Below, piece by piece: positions 23,225-35,800 of a DNA stretch of 64,000 nucleotides. A model generated the notes under the pieces. The model was not told the origin of the DNA and did not search any database. It worked only from the letters and a program-made list of their open reading frames with translations. This DNA comes from Linyphia triangularis (taxonomy: Eukaryota > Arthropoda > Arachnida > Araneae > Linyphiidae). Numbering within the stretch: position 1 is the stretch's first letter; every line of letters starts with the position of its first letter. A program made the translations under genes and the position numbers. The stretch covers positions 82,254,670-82,318,669 of the forward strand of contig OZ021729.1 in the NCBI GenBank assembly GCA_963978545.1, written 5' to 3'.

Positions 23225-24015
23225 ATATAATATTTACACTACCGAACCAATCATTGAGACAAGTTTTCGTGTTTTAACTGCCTCAAGTGGTTTTGTCAAA
23301 ATCTGTGCAATCATAAGTTCGGATGCAAAAGATTCATCGTAATCTTCTCCATGTTTTTAAGAAAAACCTTATGCCACATATCGTGCTTTATAGCGGCTAA
23401 CATTTCCATGCTCATCGAGCTTCTTCTTGAACACCCATTTTCAGCTAATTGCTTGACAGCATTCAGGAAGTTTTTCCAACTCCCAAACATTATTAGAGAT
23501 TGCATTTCTTCTTGCATAGCTCTCGTCCATTCATCCTTTTCTGGACCAGCCATTGCTTCTTCGTAGGTCATAAGCTCTGAAATGATTATGACATTACTGC
23601 AAGAATGAAACTTAATGCAAAGCTTTTATTAACTAATATTTGAATGGTACGTTTGAAACTGTAGTATCGTAACGATAGAACGTTACATTTCAAATAAGAG
23701 ATATCCAGAAGTTAAGAAGTGTTTCCACTCTTCAAAGTATATAGTGTTGCCATTTGCATAAATATAGCACATTCACCCTCCCTGTAGGGTTTGTTAGTCA
23801 GTTATATAATCCATCAAATAGGTGGGTTTACGCTTCAGTCGTTTAGGACGTGGGGATGCTTCTTCCTGCAAAGTCTCTTCTGTTGTAGACTCTTCGGGAC
23901 TCGCTGGAAGGGATGGAATGCAAGTAGATGGAGTGGCACTACCATGATGAGATGATGATTCTGGAAATCCATCGGCTAACTCAGAATTTGGATAAGCAGG
24001 TAGCGGCGAGGGCAG
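23225..24015 (-). pseudogene. Copia pol remnant: linker, RT start, RNase H tail
   Basis: A Ser/Thr/Glu/Pro-rich linker (SPRPKRLKRKPTYLMDY) precedes TYEEAMAGPEKDEWTRAMQE, then after a frameshift KWVFKKKLDEHGNVSRYKAR, which are the first Copia RT blocks. The next sequence, QILTKPLEAVKTRKL, belongs to the far C-terminal end of Copia RNase H. So a second deletion removed the rest of RT and RNase H. Confidence 0.88.
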
Positions 24016-24022
24016 TTGATTT

Positions 24023-24166
24023 TCACTCTGCCGGTCTTGTTAACTTCCCTTCAACAACTTCCAAAGCTGCAGTACTACCTCTCAATAAAATTGATACTTT
24101 ATATTTCCATGTCGACCAATTACTCTTTCCTTTCAAGAGTCCAATGGAAATTTTCTGAGCATCCAT
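24023..24166 (-). pseudogene. Copia gag N-terminus, 47 residues then stop
   Basis: Begins MDAQKISIGLLKGKSNWSTW; the L-x-G-x-N-x-x-x-W-K pattern is typical of Copia gag N-termini. It ends at a TGA and shortly after, the sequence jumps to the linker region ahead of RT. Confidence 0.85.
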
Positions 24167-24255
24167 TTATTTTTTCAAAACGAATGAACTATCTAAGTTT
24201 TCAAAAATGGTAGACTGATAAAACTTATTAGTCTTTAGTCTGCGTAGTGTGGATG

Positions 24256-24274
24256 CATGCTGGGATCCATAACC
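24256..24274 (-). other. Copia primer-binding site
   Basis: GGTTATGGATCCCAGCATG directly follows the 5' LTR. It resembles the half-tRNA initiator-Met site used by Copia elements (GGTTATGGGCCCAG type), with a small difference in the middle. Confidence 0.7.
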
Positions 24275-24503
24275 TGTTAGTGTTTTACCATTAGATAAGA
24301 TTAGCAGAGTGACTTTAAATGGAAGTTTAGTTTATTACAAAAAGATCACAGCAGAATATGGGAGTTAACATTTTAGTGAATGGACAAACCGCTACATCTT
24401 TTAAACTTATTTTACCATTTATAGAATTTCCTAGTATTGCCAACTCAAAGATACTAATGAATTCAATAAATATCTGTCGTTGACATATATATATACACCA
24501 ACA
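24275..24503 (-). repeat. Copia 5' LTR (229 bp)
   Basis: On the minus strand begins TGTTGGTGTATATATA and ends GTAAAACACTAACA, with AATAAACTAAACTTCC as likely poly(A) signal region. Closely similar to 22970-23195. Confidence 0.92.
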
Positions 24504-24822
24504 GGATTCTCTTCCAATGATTAAAAATAACAATTTTAAAAACTTATTGCACTAAAAATCAATTAGTTTAAAATGAAAAATATTAATTTTTAGTGATAAA
24601 CATTATTGTTTTTCAATTTTATACAAATTATATTCTCGATTTATTGCAATTTTTAAAAAAAAAATTCTTATAAATCCCGTTGTCCAATTTTTTTTGTTTT
24701 TTTCGCTGAATAAAATAAATAGCTAAATTTTTAAATATAAGAACGGTTCACACAACCTCTTTGAAAAAAGGGATTTTCCCCAAAACTTATTTAAGATCTA
24801 AATGAAAATTAAACAAGCAAAA

Positions 24823-25044
24823 GACAAAACCGGGAGAAGCCACTGCATATCCATTGGCATAAGGATTTCAAAAACAAAATAGACTAGACGCCATTTTCAA
24901 GTTTTTAATTTATGTCATTTCGGGAAGTGATAATTTTCGTACCTACTCACCAAATGTCAAGGTTTTATAGAAAGTAGTTTCTACATGCACTGGGCTAGAA
25001 GATTGTAACATAGCAAGTATAGGGAATGATCCTTACTGGGACTT
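24823..25044. mobile_element. Family B MITE, partial
   Basis: Matches the right two-thirds of 58850-59250: CACCAAATGTCAAGGTTTTA, GGGCTAGAAGATTGTAACAT, GGGAATGATCCTTACTGGG. The left arm is missing. Confidence 0.7.
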
Positions 25045-26286
25045 ATATGAGAAAAATGGACTGGCTTCACTTCAATGAATGCTCCATATTAAAGATAGTC
25101 AAATGGGAAAAAATAATCTAGATGTTTCTTCTAAATAAATCAAATTACACAAAGAGAGTAGTGAATTTATTTTATAAAAATTGATTTCTTATATACACAT
25201 AACATTCAATAATCACATTTCATAACACACATTATTCAATCAATAAAATATACATTTGATACACAAGTTGCATTAACAAATAATTATAATTCTCTTACGC
25301 ATCACAAGTACAAATTGTATTTATTTCATGAAAAACATTTGAGCACCAGAAAAAGTTCACCAAAATGTGAAAGTATTCCTCCATTACCAGGATTACCACT
25401 CTAATTGAAGAAAAGGACTTTCAAGGACCTTTTTAAGTAAATTCAAGGACCATAAATTTACATACTTTAGACATAAAAATAGAAAATGGAGGCAAAAAAT
25501 ATGGAGGCAGAGATTATTGGTGGTCGCTTAAAAATTCAATGACTTCATCCTTTTTTCAAGGATTTCAAGGACCAAATTTCATCAAAATAAATTTTAAGGA
25601 CTTTCAATGCTCGTGGGAACCCTGATAAATACAATATTGGTAAACGCATGTAATACAGTAAGGCACTTACTAAATACATGTAATAACACTCCACTCTTTA
25701 ATTAAAAAAAAAAATTCAATGCAAATTGAAACGAATTATAGTGCAAATACAGTTCAAAGAGATAAAATATTTCTTTTTAAATGAATTAGTGATGCAAATA
25801 TTATTCACTCTAGAATTTCACTCCTTGAATTTAGTAATGGAGTTAGTTTTCTTTACTGCTAAATGTTTCTAAGGTGCAAATTAAGAAACTCATTATTGCT
25901 TTTCTTAAGAAATCATTTCTATTAAAATGTCATTCAAACTGATCAGTTTATTATAATTAGAACTTAAATTATGTTTATCATCACAAAATGAAAATATACA
26001 GATAGTAACAATTTTTGAAAAAAGACACCAGAATATTCCTAACCATGACATTTTTATCTGTAGAATTGTTAAAAATTATTTACACTGAAGTTGGAAAAAT
26101 TAAGTTTGAATTTTATTTTTATTAATTATAATGCAATTTTTTCCAAACAGAAATTTTCCACTAAAATAACAACTGCAAGAAAGCTCTTGTAGGGTTCTTA
26201 ACTCTCACTTCAAAAACAAAATATTTTCAGTTGTGAAAAAATTTCTGGCCCTTATCTTATTGAGTTATAAAATCTATATGGTCTTA
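25045..26286. other. AT-rich downstream flank of the CSPP1-like gene
   Basis: No gene. A short hAT-like MITE sits at 25388-25624; the rest is AT-rich without recognised structure. Confidence 0.5.
25388..25624. mobile_element. hAT-like MITE (CAGGRTTMCCAC ends)
   Basis: Left end CAGGATTACCACTC, right end GTGGGAACCCTG, with AAGGACTTTCAAGGACC-type sequence inside shared with 27380 and 32086. The target duplication is not clear. Confidence 0.55.
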
Positions 26287-26709
26287 CAGGGTGGCCACAA
26301 AATTCAAGGGGAAAAGTTCCCTGATAATTCCCTGAGAGATGTCTAAAAAATTCCCTGATTTAAGGCAATTTTTTTTTCTAATTTCCCCAACATTTCCAGA
26401 TGTGCAGACACCTCAATCAAATAGAACATGTATGTAAAAGAAATAATATAACCATTTTAAAAAAAGTTTTTGTGGTAAAGAAAATTTTTAATTATCCTGT
26501 AAGATGAAATTTCTAACTATTACTGCCACAATTTTTCGGGAAAATGACGCTAAAATATAGATGAACAGGGAAACGTGCCTTCAATACTATAGAAAATGTC
26601 CCTTATTTTTGTGAAATTTTTAAAAAATGCCCTGACATTTCCTTAATTTGTTTCAGAATCAGAAAGCTCCCTTACATTTCCCTGATTTCCAGATTCTTTG
26701 GCCACTTTG
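26287..26709. mobile_element. hAT-like MITE (CAGGGTGGCCAC end), copy 1
   Basis: Starts CAGGGTGGCCACAAAATTCA and ends TTTGGCCACTTTG. Same family as 44352-44757 (shared AGATGAAATTTCTAACTATTA and TTCCCTGA motifs). It ends about 50 bp from the CSPP1 stop, so it is in or next to the 3' UTR. Confidence 0.65.
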
Positions 26710-26741
26710 TTGGATCTTTATGACAAGCACTCTTCAAGTGC

Positions 26742-26758
26742 TTTATTTGATTTTTTTA
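26742..26758 (-). promoter_or_regulatory. Two AATAAA poly(A) hexamers overlapping and just past the stop
   Basis: On the minus strand, TGAATAAA places one AATAAA across the stop codon and a second lies at 26747-26742. Directly after it a short hairpin (AAGCACT, loop TGAAG, AGTGCTT) can form. This would allow a very short 3' UTR; use of these signals is inference, and other hexamers exist further down. Confidence 0.4.
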
Positions 26759-26759
26759 T

Positions 26760-26831
26760 TCACTTGATGTCATCATCATCATCCTCCAAAACATCTTGCA
26801 CAGTTCTTCGATTCGTCACTTCATATGAATT
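26760..26831 (-). CDS. CSPP1: CSPP1-like terminal coding exon with stop
   Basis: Acceptor TTTTTTTAG|AATTCA. 23 codons then TGA, ending VLEDDDDDIK. The acidic tail is comparable to the short acidic stretch that follows the SEIRR helix in vertebrate CSPP1, where the long isoform continues for a few hundred residues. The last intron (5.8 kb) is the longest in the model, so alternative 3' exons are possible. Confidence 0.8.
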   Translation of the reverse strand, partial: NSYEVTNRRTVQDVLEDDDDDIK

Positions 26832-29800
26832 CTAAAAAAATAGTAAGACACTCTTAACTGAAGGTTTAATTGAATGATTAATTATTCTTGGAGAAAATGC
26901 TTTGCCTACAACTTTTAAAATTAATAAAATTACACTTATTACTTACAATGATGACATTTAAACTGAACTTTTTACAAAAATAATAAGTTTCAGGATATAA
27001 TCTTTTCAATTATGATGCCTTGAAGATAACAAAATATTTAGAACTATATAAAATATACTTCTGATCATTATCCGGTTTGGAAACAATAAAATCTTTATTA
27101 AACCTAGGGCGTGTGCAACAAAACAAAAACAAAAAAACTTTGGAAAGTGCAATATTTTACAGCGGAAACATAATATTTTTTATTTGGGAATTCCAAAACA
27201 CTTGAATGAGGTAGTATCAAACATTTCTTTATTTCTAAGGTAGGCAAAGATGGGCAGCAAAGCCGTAAGTAGGGAGACCTCTCAAGGCGCGCGTTCCGCA
27301 GGCTTAATTGAACACATACACAAGTTCACTACAAAATCTTATAAGCACAATATTTTTTTATAAACAATCCTCTCTAAAACAGGGTTCCCACTCAAATCAT
27401 AGAATGAAAATCAATGACTTTTCAAGGACTTTTAAGGACCTAAATAATATTTCTTAAGGACCTTTGAAAATCTTTCATTTGTTCTTCTTAATGTGTGACA
27501 GCTACTTTGTCCATAGCGTTAATATCAAAATCTTTCATATACGATTTGTACTACGCTTTACAGACTTTGATAATAGTCTTGGATCTTTTTGGCTTGAAAA
27601 ACGTAAACACTAATCTCATGTGTTTGTCTCACAGTGTACAATGAGAAAGTAAAACCATTCGATTTCTACACCACCAATAAGCAAATACAAACTAAACGAT
27701 GTACAAGTTGATGCAAATATACCAAAAAATGTTGATACGCCACAGATAGGGGGAAAAAAAATTAAGGACCTCCATTCTCAAGTACTTTTAAGGAACTTTA
27801 AGCCCTTTTAAGTACTTTTAAGACCTGGAAAACAAGTTAAAAATAGTAAGCACTTTTACTGACCATGGGAACCCTGTAAAAATAAAGCTCTATTAAAAAA
27901 AAAAAAACTTGAATATGCTGTATTTACAATATGTAACAAAATCTGTCATGCAACAATTGTCCATTACCATTTCATACAAGATTCGTAAAAGAATTTAAAA
28001 AAAAAAATCAATTAGTAATGGAAAGATTGTGAGTGCCACAACAAGCTTGCATGCTTTTAATATACATGATACAGCTGCCAAGCAAAATAAAAGCTAAACT
28101 GCAGGCGAAAGCGGAAAAACCATTTAAAAACATAAAATTTTCAAAAAATTTCAAAACTCATAAAACTTTAAGCAATTATACTGTATTGACAAACAAGTTA
28201 ATCTAATTAAACCCAGTTTAAAATACTCAAATATTGATTAAAAAAAGCTGAAATCAGAGTTTTCACAGAACTGTACCATATCTGTTTTAATTCAGAGAAA
28301 GTTAAGAGTTGTTGCTAAACATTTTAATATTTTTTGATGATAGAGATAATACAGTTCTTTTTTAAAAGTATGTAGGGAAGAAGGTCAGGCGAGCGCTATC
28401 CTAAATTTGACAGCACCTACATCAGGGCTCCAGAAAAATATTTTCTTCCTGAGTACACAAATACCATTACCAAATATTTCCTGCGAGTCTGTGCGCTTTA
28501 AATTATACAGCGCAGAAAATTAATTTTTACGTACTATTGAGGATTTAAAGTTAATTAATTCAAAACCTTCTTGCCATTGATTTTGGAAACATCAGACTCT
28601 GCAAGATAAACATCGGTTTCCAATGGCAAATTTTCAGTTTCAATATTAGGGTCATTAGTACTGGGTTGGCTTCAAGGTTGAACTTGTGAAACAAAAGCAA
28701 ACATTGATGCTTGTCCAGCATACCTCCTTTCCGAACTGTTTTCTTTTTTGTGCTTTCGATTTAAGTCATGGGAATAGTTTTACTCCAACATTTCTTCATT
28801 AGAAATACAGCATTTTATTTTCCTTGTCTTGTTTGGATAGCTCCTTTTTATTTTAAAGAAAAATGTGGTTTCTTTTAAATTACAATGAAATATCCAAGAA
28901 TTCTTTCAAATTAAAAAGAAGATTGCAGGAAATAAACTCTCAAGTGCCAAAAACTCGAGATGCAAATGGATTGAAAAAGTTACAGTAAAAGAAAAACTTG
29001 TAATTGCATGTTTCAATAGGTTCAGATTCCAAAATTAGGAAATGAATCCCTATGGGTGTCAACACTTCTCCCTTCCCTGCCCAACCTAACTGGAATTTCT
29101 CTTTCTTTCTAGAAGTAACTAGTAAGGAACTATATGGGGAATAGCATATCTCCCCAATCCTCTTCCCTCCCGGAGTTGCGGGAGTCAACACCTCTCCCTT
29201 CCCCTCCCTACCTAACTGGAACTTCTCCTTCTTCCTAGAAGTAACTGCTGGGGAACTATATGGGGAATAGCAACCCTGCGGAACGATGTCGCTCTTGCCG
29301 GAATGCGGATCGCTTTATCTGTTCGGCACATTTAAAAAAAAAAAAATTATTAAAAAAAAAAAAAAAAAACCGACTTTTGATTTTAATTTCCTGCTGGATA
29401 TGACGATTTCCTTCATACATCGTACGTGAGTACGTCAATTTTATCGGACTCTGACCTACATATCAACTGTTTCACAGAAGGCCAGGGATTCCGGACTATA
29501 GTTTGAAACATGACTTACACCCTGACTACTAATCTTTTGATGAAATAAATGATAGGGAGCTTAGGCAAAACATAACAACTCCAATCAACACAAACTCGTT
29601 ATCACTGTTACAACAAGCAACACTTAGGATGTCGAACTAGAACTCGAAATTGAAGCGACACCCAAGGTGTTGAACTAAATGCAAAGCTGCTGGTTACATC
29701 CAAGGTTCTGCTTATATAGCACCAATAATTTGCATGACATCAAAAGTTCTCGGTAACTTGCAGCTTCTTCTGAACTAACCTCATTGGGCTAGGTTGAAAG

Positions 29801-32800
29801 TTCCGTAGACTTCTAGGAATTGCAGCAATTTGGGCAACATTATAGGTAATAGGTTTTAACTAAAATGGGTATAAGTAGGGTATAAGTAGAGGAGTTGAGT
29901 TAAAACGTTACTATTTATATAACAAAACATAAAATGTCATGTTTGCTTAATTTACAATACTGTAACTCTTAATTTAAAAGACATGCAAGTACTAACGACA
30001 GTATGCAAGAACCACAATCAAACCACGTTAATGTGAAGTCGATGGGGCCGAAGAAATTGTTTGTGCTAACTGAATTTTGTGTTAAACGAATAAATTAAAG
30101 ATAAGTTTTAAGTACAGAGAACTGCTTTAACATTGTGTTAAACGTAATTTCATGTTAAGCGATTTTGCATTAACGGGTTTGACTGTATATGCAGAATCCA
30201 CTTCCAAGACTGAACAAAACTGCATCACGATTGTACACCCAATATATTTCTATTTCAGTTTATATTTTTGAATTTTAATCAGCCGTGAAACAAAATTATG
30301 TTGATTTTACAAAAAAAAAATGGGTGCAAAAAGAAAAAAAATCGAGATACTGATATTTAGAGGAAAATTTAGAAACTGATATAAATTTTTAAAACTCCAA
30401 TTAGAAATTCAAAAACATAAAATGTTTAAAACTATGCATACTATTATTTTAATCTATTTTTATAACAAAACACAAATTGTTGTTGCAAATAATGTTTGAA
30501 CTTAACTTTCAGTAAACAAAAATACAAAAAATAAAGATTTGTCAATTTATTCATGATCAACATACATAAAAATAGGAAGGATTTACAACAACTAAAAGTT
30601 GCAATAAAGAAAAATAATTTATCCTTATCTGTAATTTTTAACAGCATTGTTGTTAGATATACAATTTCTTTCATTTACTTATTATTTGTTTTCATATTTT
30701 TCCCAACCTATAAAGACATTGCCCTTACTAATCTAATCAACCCAACCTGTGATTGATCCCACTTTCTAAACTATTGTTTACCTTTTGTATCAGTTGACCT
30801 TAAAGTTCAAATGTAATTTTGCTTCATAAAAAATTTGTTTAATAATATTTTGTTGTTGGGTTATAATCAACTAATATTTTCTGGATAAGCACTCTTAGTA
30901 TTATGCAAATATGTTTGCAAAGACATAGCTTACATTATCCAAATATTTTGGTGAGATAAGAAAAAGTTTCTTGTGAAAGGCAGCAGAGGTTATCTGACTG
31001 CCTTGGAGTCAAGAGTTTTTGATTATGTGTTAAGTTCTAAAATTTTATATAAAACCCTGGTCCTCAGTTATTTTTCCACTGCAATTTCTATTTTAGACTA
31101 ATAAATTATAGTCTCAATTTTTAAGCTTATGAGATTATATTAATTGAAAAAAAATGTTTTCTGAAATGGCTTTTGTAATAATTCAACTCAGTGGGCTGTA
31201 CTGCTTATTTTCTCATGACAATAGATACACCGTGTTGAAAAATCAATGGAAATTTAATAGTTCAATGTTTAAAACAGCTGTAAAATTAAATTTTTTTTTT
31301 TACAAGGAGAGAGTTAAAAATATCAAAAAATTGTCCTTGATTATTCCAGATTTTTCAAACAATTTGTGAAAAATTCTACGATAATATTTCAGAGTGAAAA
31401 AAAAGTACCATTATTCTATGAAAACAAAATTTCAGGTGAACAAAAGTATGTTTGTTATCTAGGTTATAAAAATCAGATGAATTGTATTGGCCCAAGAGCT
31501 ACCCAAAGGATAATATGGATGGTATTATGCAAAAAGGAGTTAACCCACAAAACATAAAAAAATGAGTTATCCAACTCTGATGGTAAAATATGTTGCTTTC
31601 TACATTAAGCAAAAATGATTTAAGCCCTATCAGCGTTTCAAGGACTAATACAAATAACATTACATTACAGATAAATAACATGATTTGCCAGAGTTTGTTG
31701 ACTTTAAAGCCCATTATCACAAAATCAGGTTTTTGTGGGTTGAGTCGTTTTTGCATAACACCATCCATATATAAAGGCCGTAATATTGTTAGATAATTAA
31801 TTTTGCCAAGTGGTTAAGATTTCAACTGAGTATTTTAAGATGGAACTGCTCTGCATTTGCATATTGAATGGGAGAAAGCTATGAAAACTTCAAGACAGCC
31901 CACAACCTCACTTTAAAGATAAAGAACAGTAACCAAGTTTGATCTGAAGACCTCTTGCTTACTAACCACATATTATTCTGCCTCCCAGAATTGAGCGAGG
32001 CTCTGAAAATCCGAAAAACTTTCTGTTACTAGTTTTCACTCTTGGCTAGATATAAGATTTGAACTTAAGTTTAAGTATAATACAATACTGGATTCTCACT
32101 CTTATTGAACAAAAAATTCAAAGACTTTTAATGACCTTTTTAAGAAAATTCGAGGACCATAAAATTACATACTTGAGACATAAAAATACAAAACGGAGGC
32201 GGGAAAAAAAAAGTCGGAGATTATGGTGGTTGCTTAAAAATCCAAGGACATTCAAGTACCTTATCCTTTTTTTTCCACGGACCAAATTTCAACAAAAAAA
32301 AATTTAAAGACAGTGGGAACCATGTATAAATACACACAGTTAAGTCAGTATAAAGTCAGAAATTTAAACAAAACTTCAATTTCCGATGGCATATCTGTTT
32401 GTTTTTGGTTTTTTTAGAAAAAAGGTGGCAGGGGATTAATTTTCCTTTCCTCGTGTTTCAGATACGTGGCATCCTTTTTACAAGCATTTAAGACTAATCT
32501 GTAAGAAAATTACTTATGTATCTTTTGTACCAAAGAAAAATTTTACTCTTACCACTGAAAAAAAAAACTTAAAATTACACTAACACCTTTCTTTTGACAA
32601 AAGCAATATTAGTACAGCAAAACAGAAAAAAGTACCTTGATATCTTTCTTGGATTGCAGCTGTTCCTGCATCAGCGTCCGCCTGATTTCGGACAGGGAAC
32701 TGAACACATTCTCTGGTTTCACTGCCAAGCAAAATATAGTTACTTATTGGCTGTTATTGGAATCAATTCATTTTATCATGATTCTTTTCAACTGTAACTT

Positions 32801-35800
32801 AATATAACACATAAATTTTTTTTTAATATAAATTCTTTATATGCATTGCCAATTTTTATATTCATTAAAATTCTTCTAATATTAAATATTAAAAACATCT
32901 CTATCAGCAAATATGCAGTAAACTACCTTTCAAAATTTATTCATTAAAAATGAGATCGAGTTTATGCACTCACATCTGAATATCTTTTATTTATTCTGAT
33001 TAAAACAATTTTATTATTTATTTATTAAAACAATTTTGGCAACAGGAAAGAGTAACTTCAATGATCGGTTAAATGCTATTTCAGCACGAATGGATGACAA
33101 CAAATTGGTTTATTAGTATTCGGTAAAAGCGATCTTTTAGTAACAGGGACAGCAGTCAAAATTTTATAGAATGCATTGTCATCGACATTTAATCTATCTG
33201 TCAAGTTTCAGCCCAAATGGATGATGGCAAGGGATTAGTAAAACCTCAGAAGATTTGTCAGCCTTCGACATACACAGCCACAAACACACCAAATCAGATT
33301 TAATATAAAGGATTTAAAAATTCTCTTACTTGTTTATAAATTAATATTCTTGGCACATTTGTTGAAACAATATTGCCCTCTTCCCTTAAAAATGTCATTT
33401 ATTCCGCATAATTTTAACCTCTAATAATTAGGCCATTGGAAATATATACGTTCTTGGTAATTGAGATTAAATAGCAAATGTTTATCTTTAACTACCTTAA
33501 AGATTCAATTAAATGTATTTCTGATCATGATATGTTTAACAAATATTATTACTTATGAAAACCTCTACCAAGAGCCACATCAACATTAGATGTTTATTTA
33601 CAAAAGCAAACCCTTTTTACAATTAGCACTTCAAACTTAATTTACAATGGGGCGGTAAAAAACTTGCAATCACCCTTAAGTTACAATAATTGGCTGATTT
33701 TTTAATTTGGCTTAAATGAATTCATATAGTGAGTATTGAGATTGAAAAATGAAGGAAGGGAGAAAAAAAAACTACTACATTGAATTGATTTGGAAATAAC
33801 AATTCAAGATTAAGAAAACAATTAAATAGCAGAAGTAAACGCAAATTCAAAACAAGTGAAAAGTTAAAATCACATATAAATGACATTGGGCTAAAACAAA
33901 ATAAAAATTTAGAGGTTTGAATAATAATTATTGCATGGTCCAGTTTCTGAAAGAATTAAAAAAAAATTGAAATTGCTATTCTCCAAATATTAAACCTTAA
34001 TTTAAAAGAGGTACTTACAGGGTGCATACACTTTTTTGAAAGTGAAATTCAAGGACTTTCAAGGCCCTTTTCAAGGATATTTCAACAAAAATCAAGGCCC
34101 TATTTTATCGTTGCAGAGTCGATACCAAAATTAAATTTTTATATATTTTTTTTAATTAACGAAGTTGCAAAAAGAATTAAAATACTTATTACTTAACAAC
34201 TAAGATGCAACCACATATATTTATTGATAATTATACCTCTTACCAGGATAAGGAAAAAACTAGGTTAAAAAAAAAAAGAAGTTTTGTAGTGGTTTGTTTT
34301 CTAACACTCTCCATTGTCTAAATGGATTATAGAGGGTTCCCATGTGAAATCTCAAGGTCAATGGAAACAAAATGATCTTAAGTCTGTGGTTATTTGGTTA
34401 GTTTTTTTTTTTTTTTTAAATATATGCCAAAAAAATAATCATGAACTCTTAAAGTACTAAGAAAAATATTTATTATTTTTACTTACAAACAGGCAAGAAA
34501 AAAATATCCAAATTGGATGCATAAAGATTGATTTTATGCCTTCTACAGTTTGAATTTAAAGCGCGAATCCCTGGTTGGTTGGTTGAAGTTTAACGGCGCA
34601 AGGGGCATACTGCCGCGAATCCCTGATCTTTCCTATCGCTAATTTAAAGGAACAAAAGTTTGTAAATACAAGAAATCCTTACTTTTTTTAAAAAATAGAG
34701 ACATAGCTTAAATCCCCCCCCCCCCTCCTCCCATCCCCATTCAAGTTCTTCGTAGAATTTCTAGTCTACCTACGGTACGACTTGGCGCTTTTTCTGGGAA
34801 TTGGCTACAATAAAAGAATGACGTAATATGCGTTTTCCCGTTCGTTGCTAAGTCAAAATCATGATCCAACATCCAGGGTTGCCAAAAAATCATTTACTAA
34901 TAGTCACCAATCCTTGCAAATAATCAAAAAGGCAAGTTCAAAATTCAAATCCCGTTTTACCGATGACTTAGAAATTAAGCCTGGAAATGTTTGGGGAGGG
35001 GGGCTGTCAATTGGATTAAGTTTAGAAATTACAAAAAATATTCGCGTTTTTTTTTAGCTTAAAGAAAGCTATATATTTCTTTATTATTGAAACCAGGCAA
35101 GAGTGCAAATCTAAACCAGATGCACTAAGATTGCTTGTGTGAAAAATACAATACTTGTATTCTATTTTTAGCACGGAGTCTCAGTAAAAAAAATTTTTAA
35201 AAATCATGTATTCTATAAGTATAAAAAAAAAAGTATTAATTTTCTATACCTAAAATCAGCCAAGAAAACAGATTTAAATCAGATGCACACTGATTCATTT
35301 ACTACTTCTTTATAGTTTGAAAAACCTACAACAAAACTGAGAGACTGTATTTTCAAGTGCGAACCTTTTCCGGCACGTTAACTGACGAAAAACGCCCTTG
35401 AAGGGCAAAATACTCTTTATCGCTTTGTTGGTGATGTTTCATGATAATTTTGAAAAATTTCGACATAAAATTCTCGCCAAGTAGTTTTTCAAGTCAAAAA
35501 ATGATTTTTTGGCGCAGTTCGGCGCAATCTTAACCGAAAAGAGGTTTTTGACGCAGTTTGGAGCAGGGTAGTCAGTTTGGCGCACTTCGGCGCAATTGGA
35601 ACAGCTCTTACATCCCTGTAATTAGAAATTTTTTAATGAGCTCAAAATAAATTTAATAAAATTGGAAGGTTTTTTTCCAGCAACCTTAGTTAATAACTTT
35701 CACGGCTTTAAAGTAGGCCATTTTAGTAATTGATATAAAAAATTACATATCCTTCCCCTTCTACAGAAAAAGAAATTCTTCTTTCTTGAAATAGGAATCG

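Larger units (their letters stand above)
22970..24503 (-). mobile_element. Internally deleted Ty1/Copia element (1534 bp)
   Basis: Two direct LTR copies flank 1079 bp of internal DNA on the minus strand. It keeps a Copia-type primer site, the first 47 residues of gag, the hydrophilic linker before RT, the start of RT, and the C-terminal tail of RNase H; protease, integrase and most of RT are gone. The flanks GGTTT and GGATT match in 4 of 5 bases, a likely target duplication. Confidence 0.9.
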
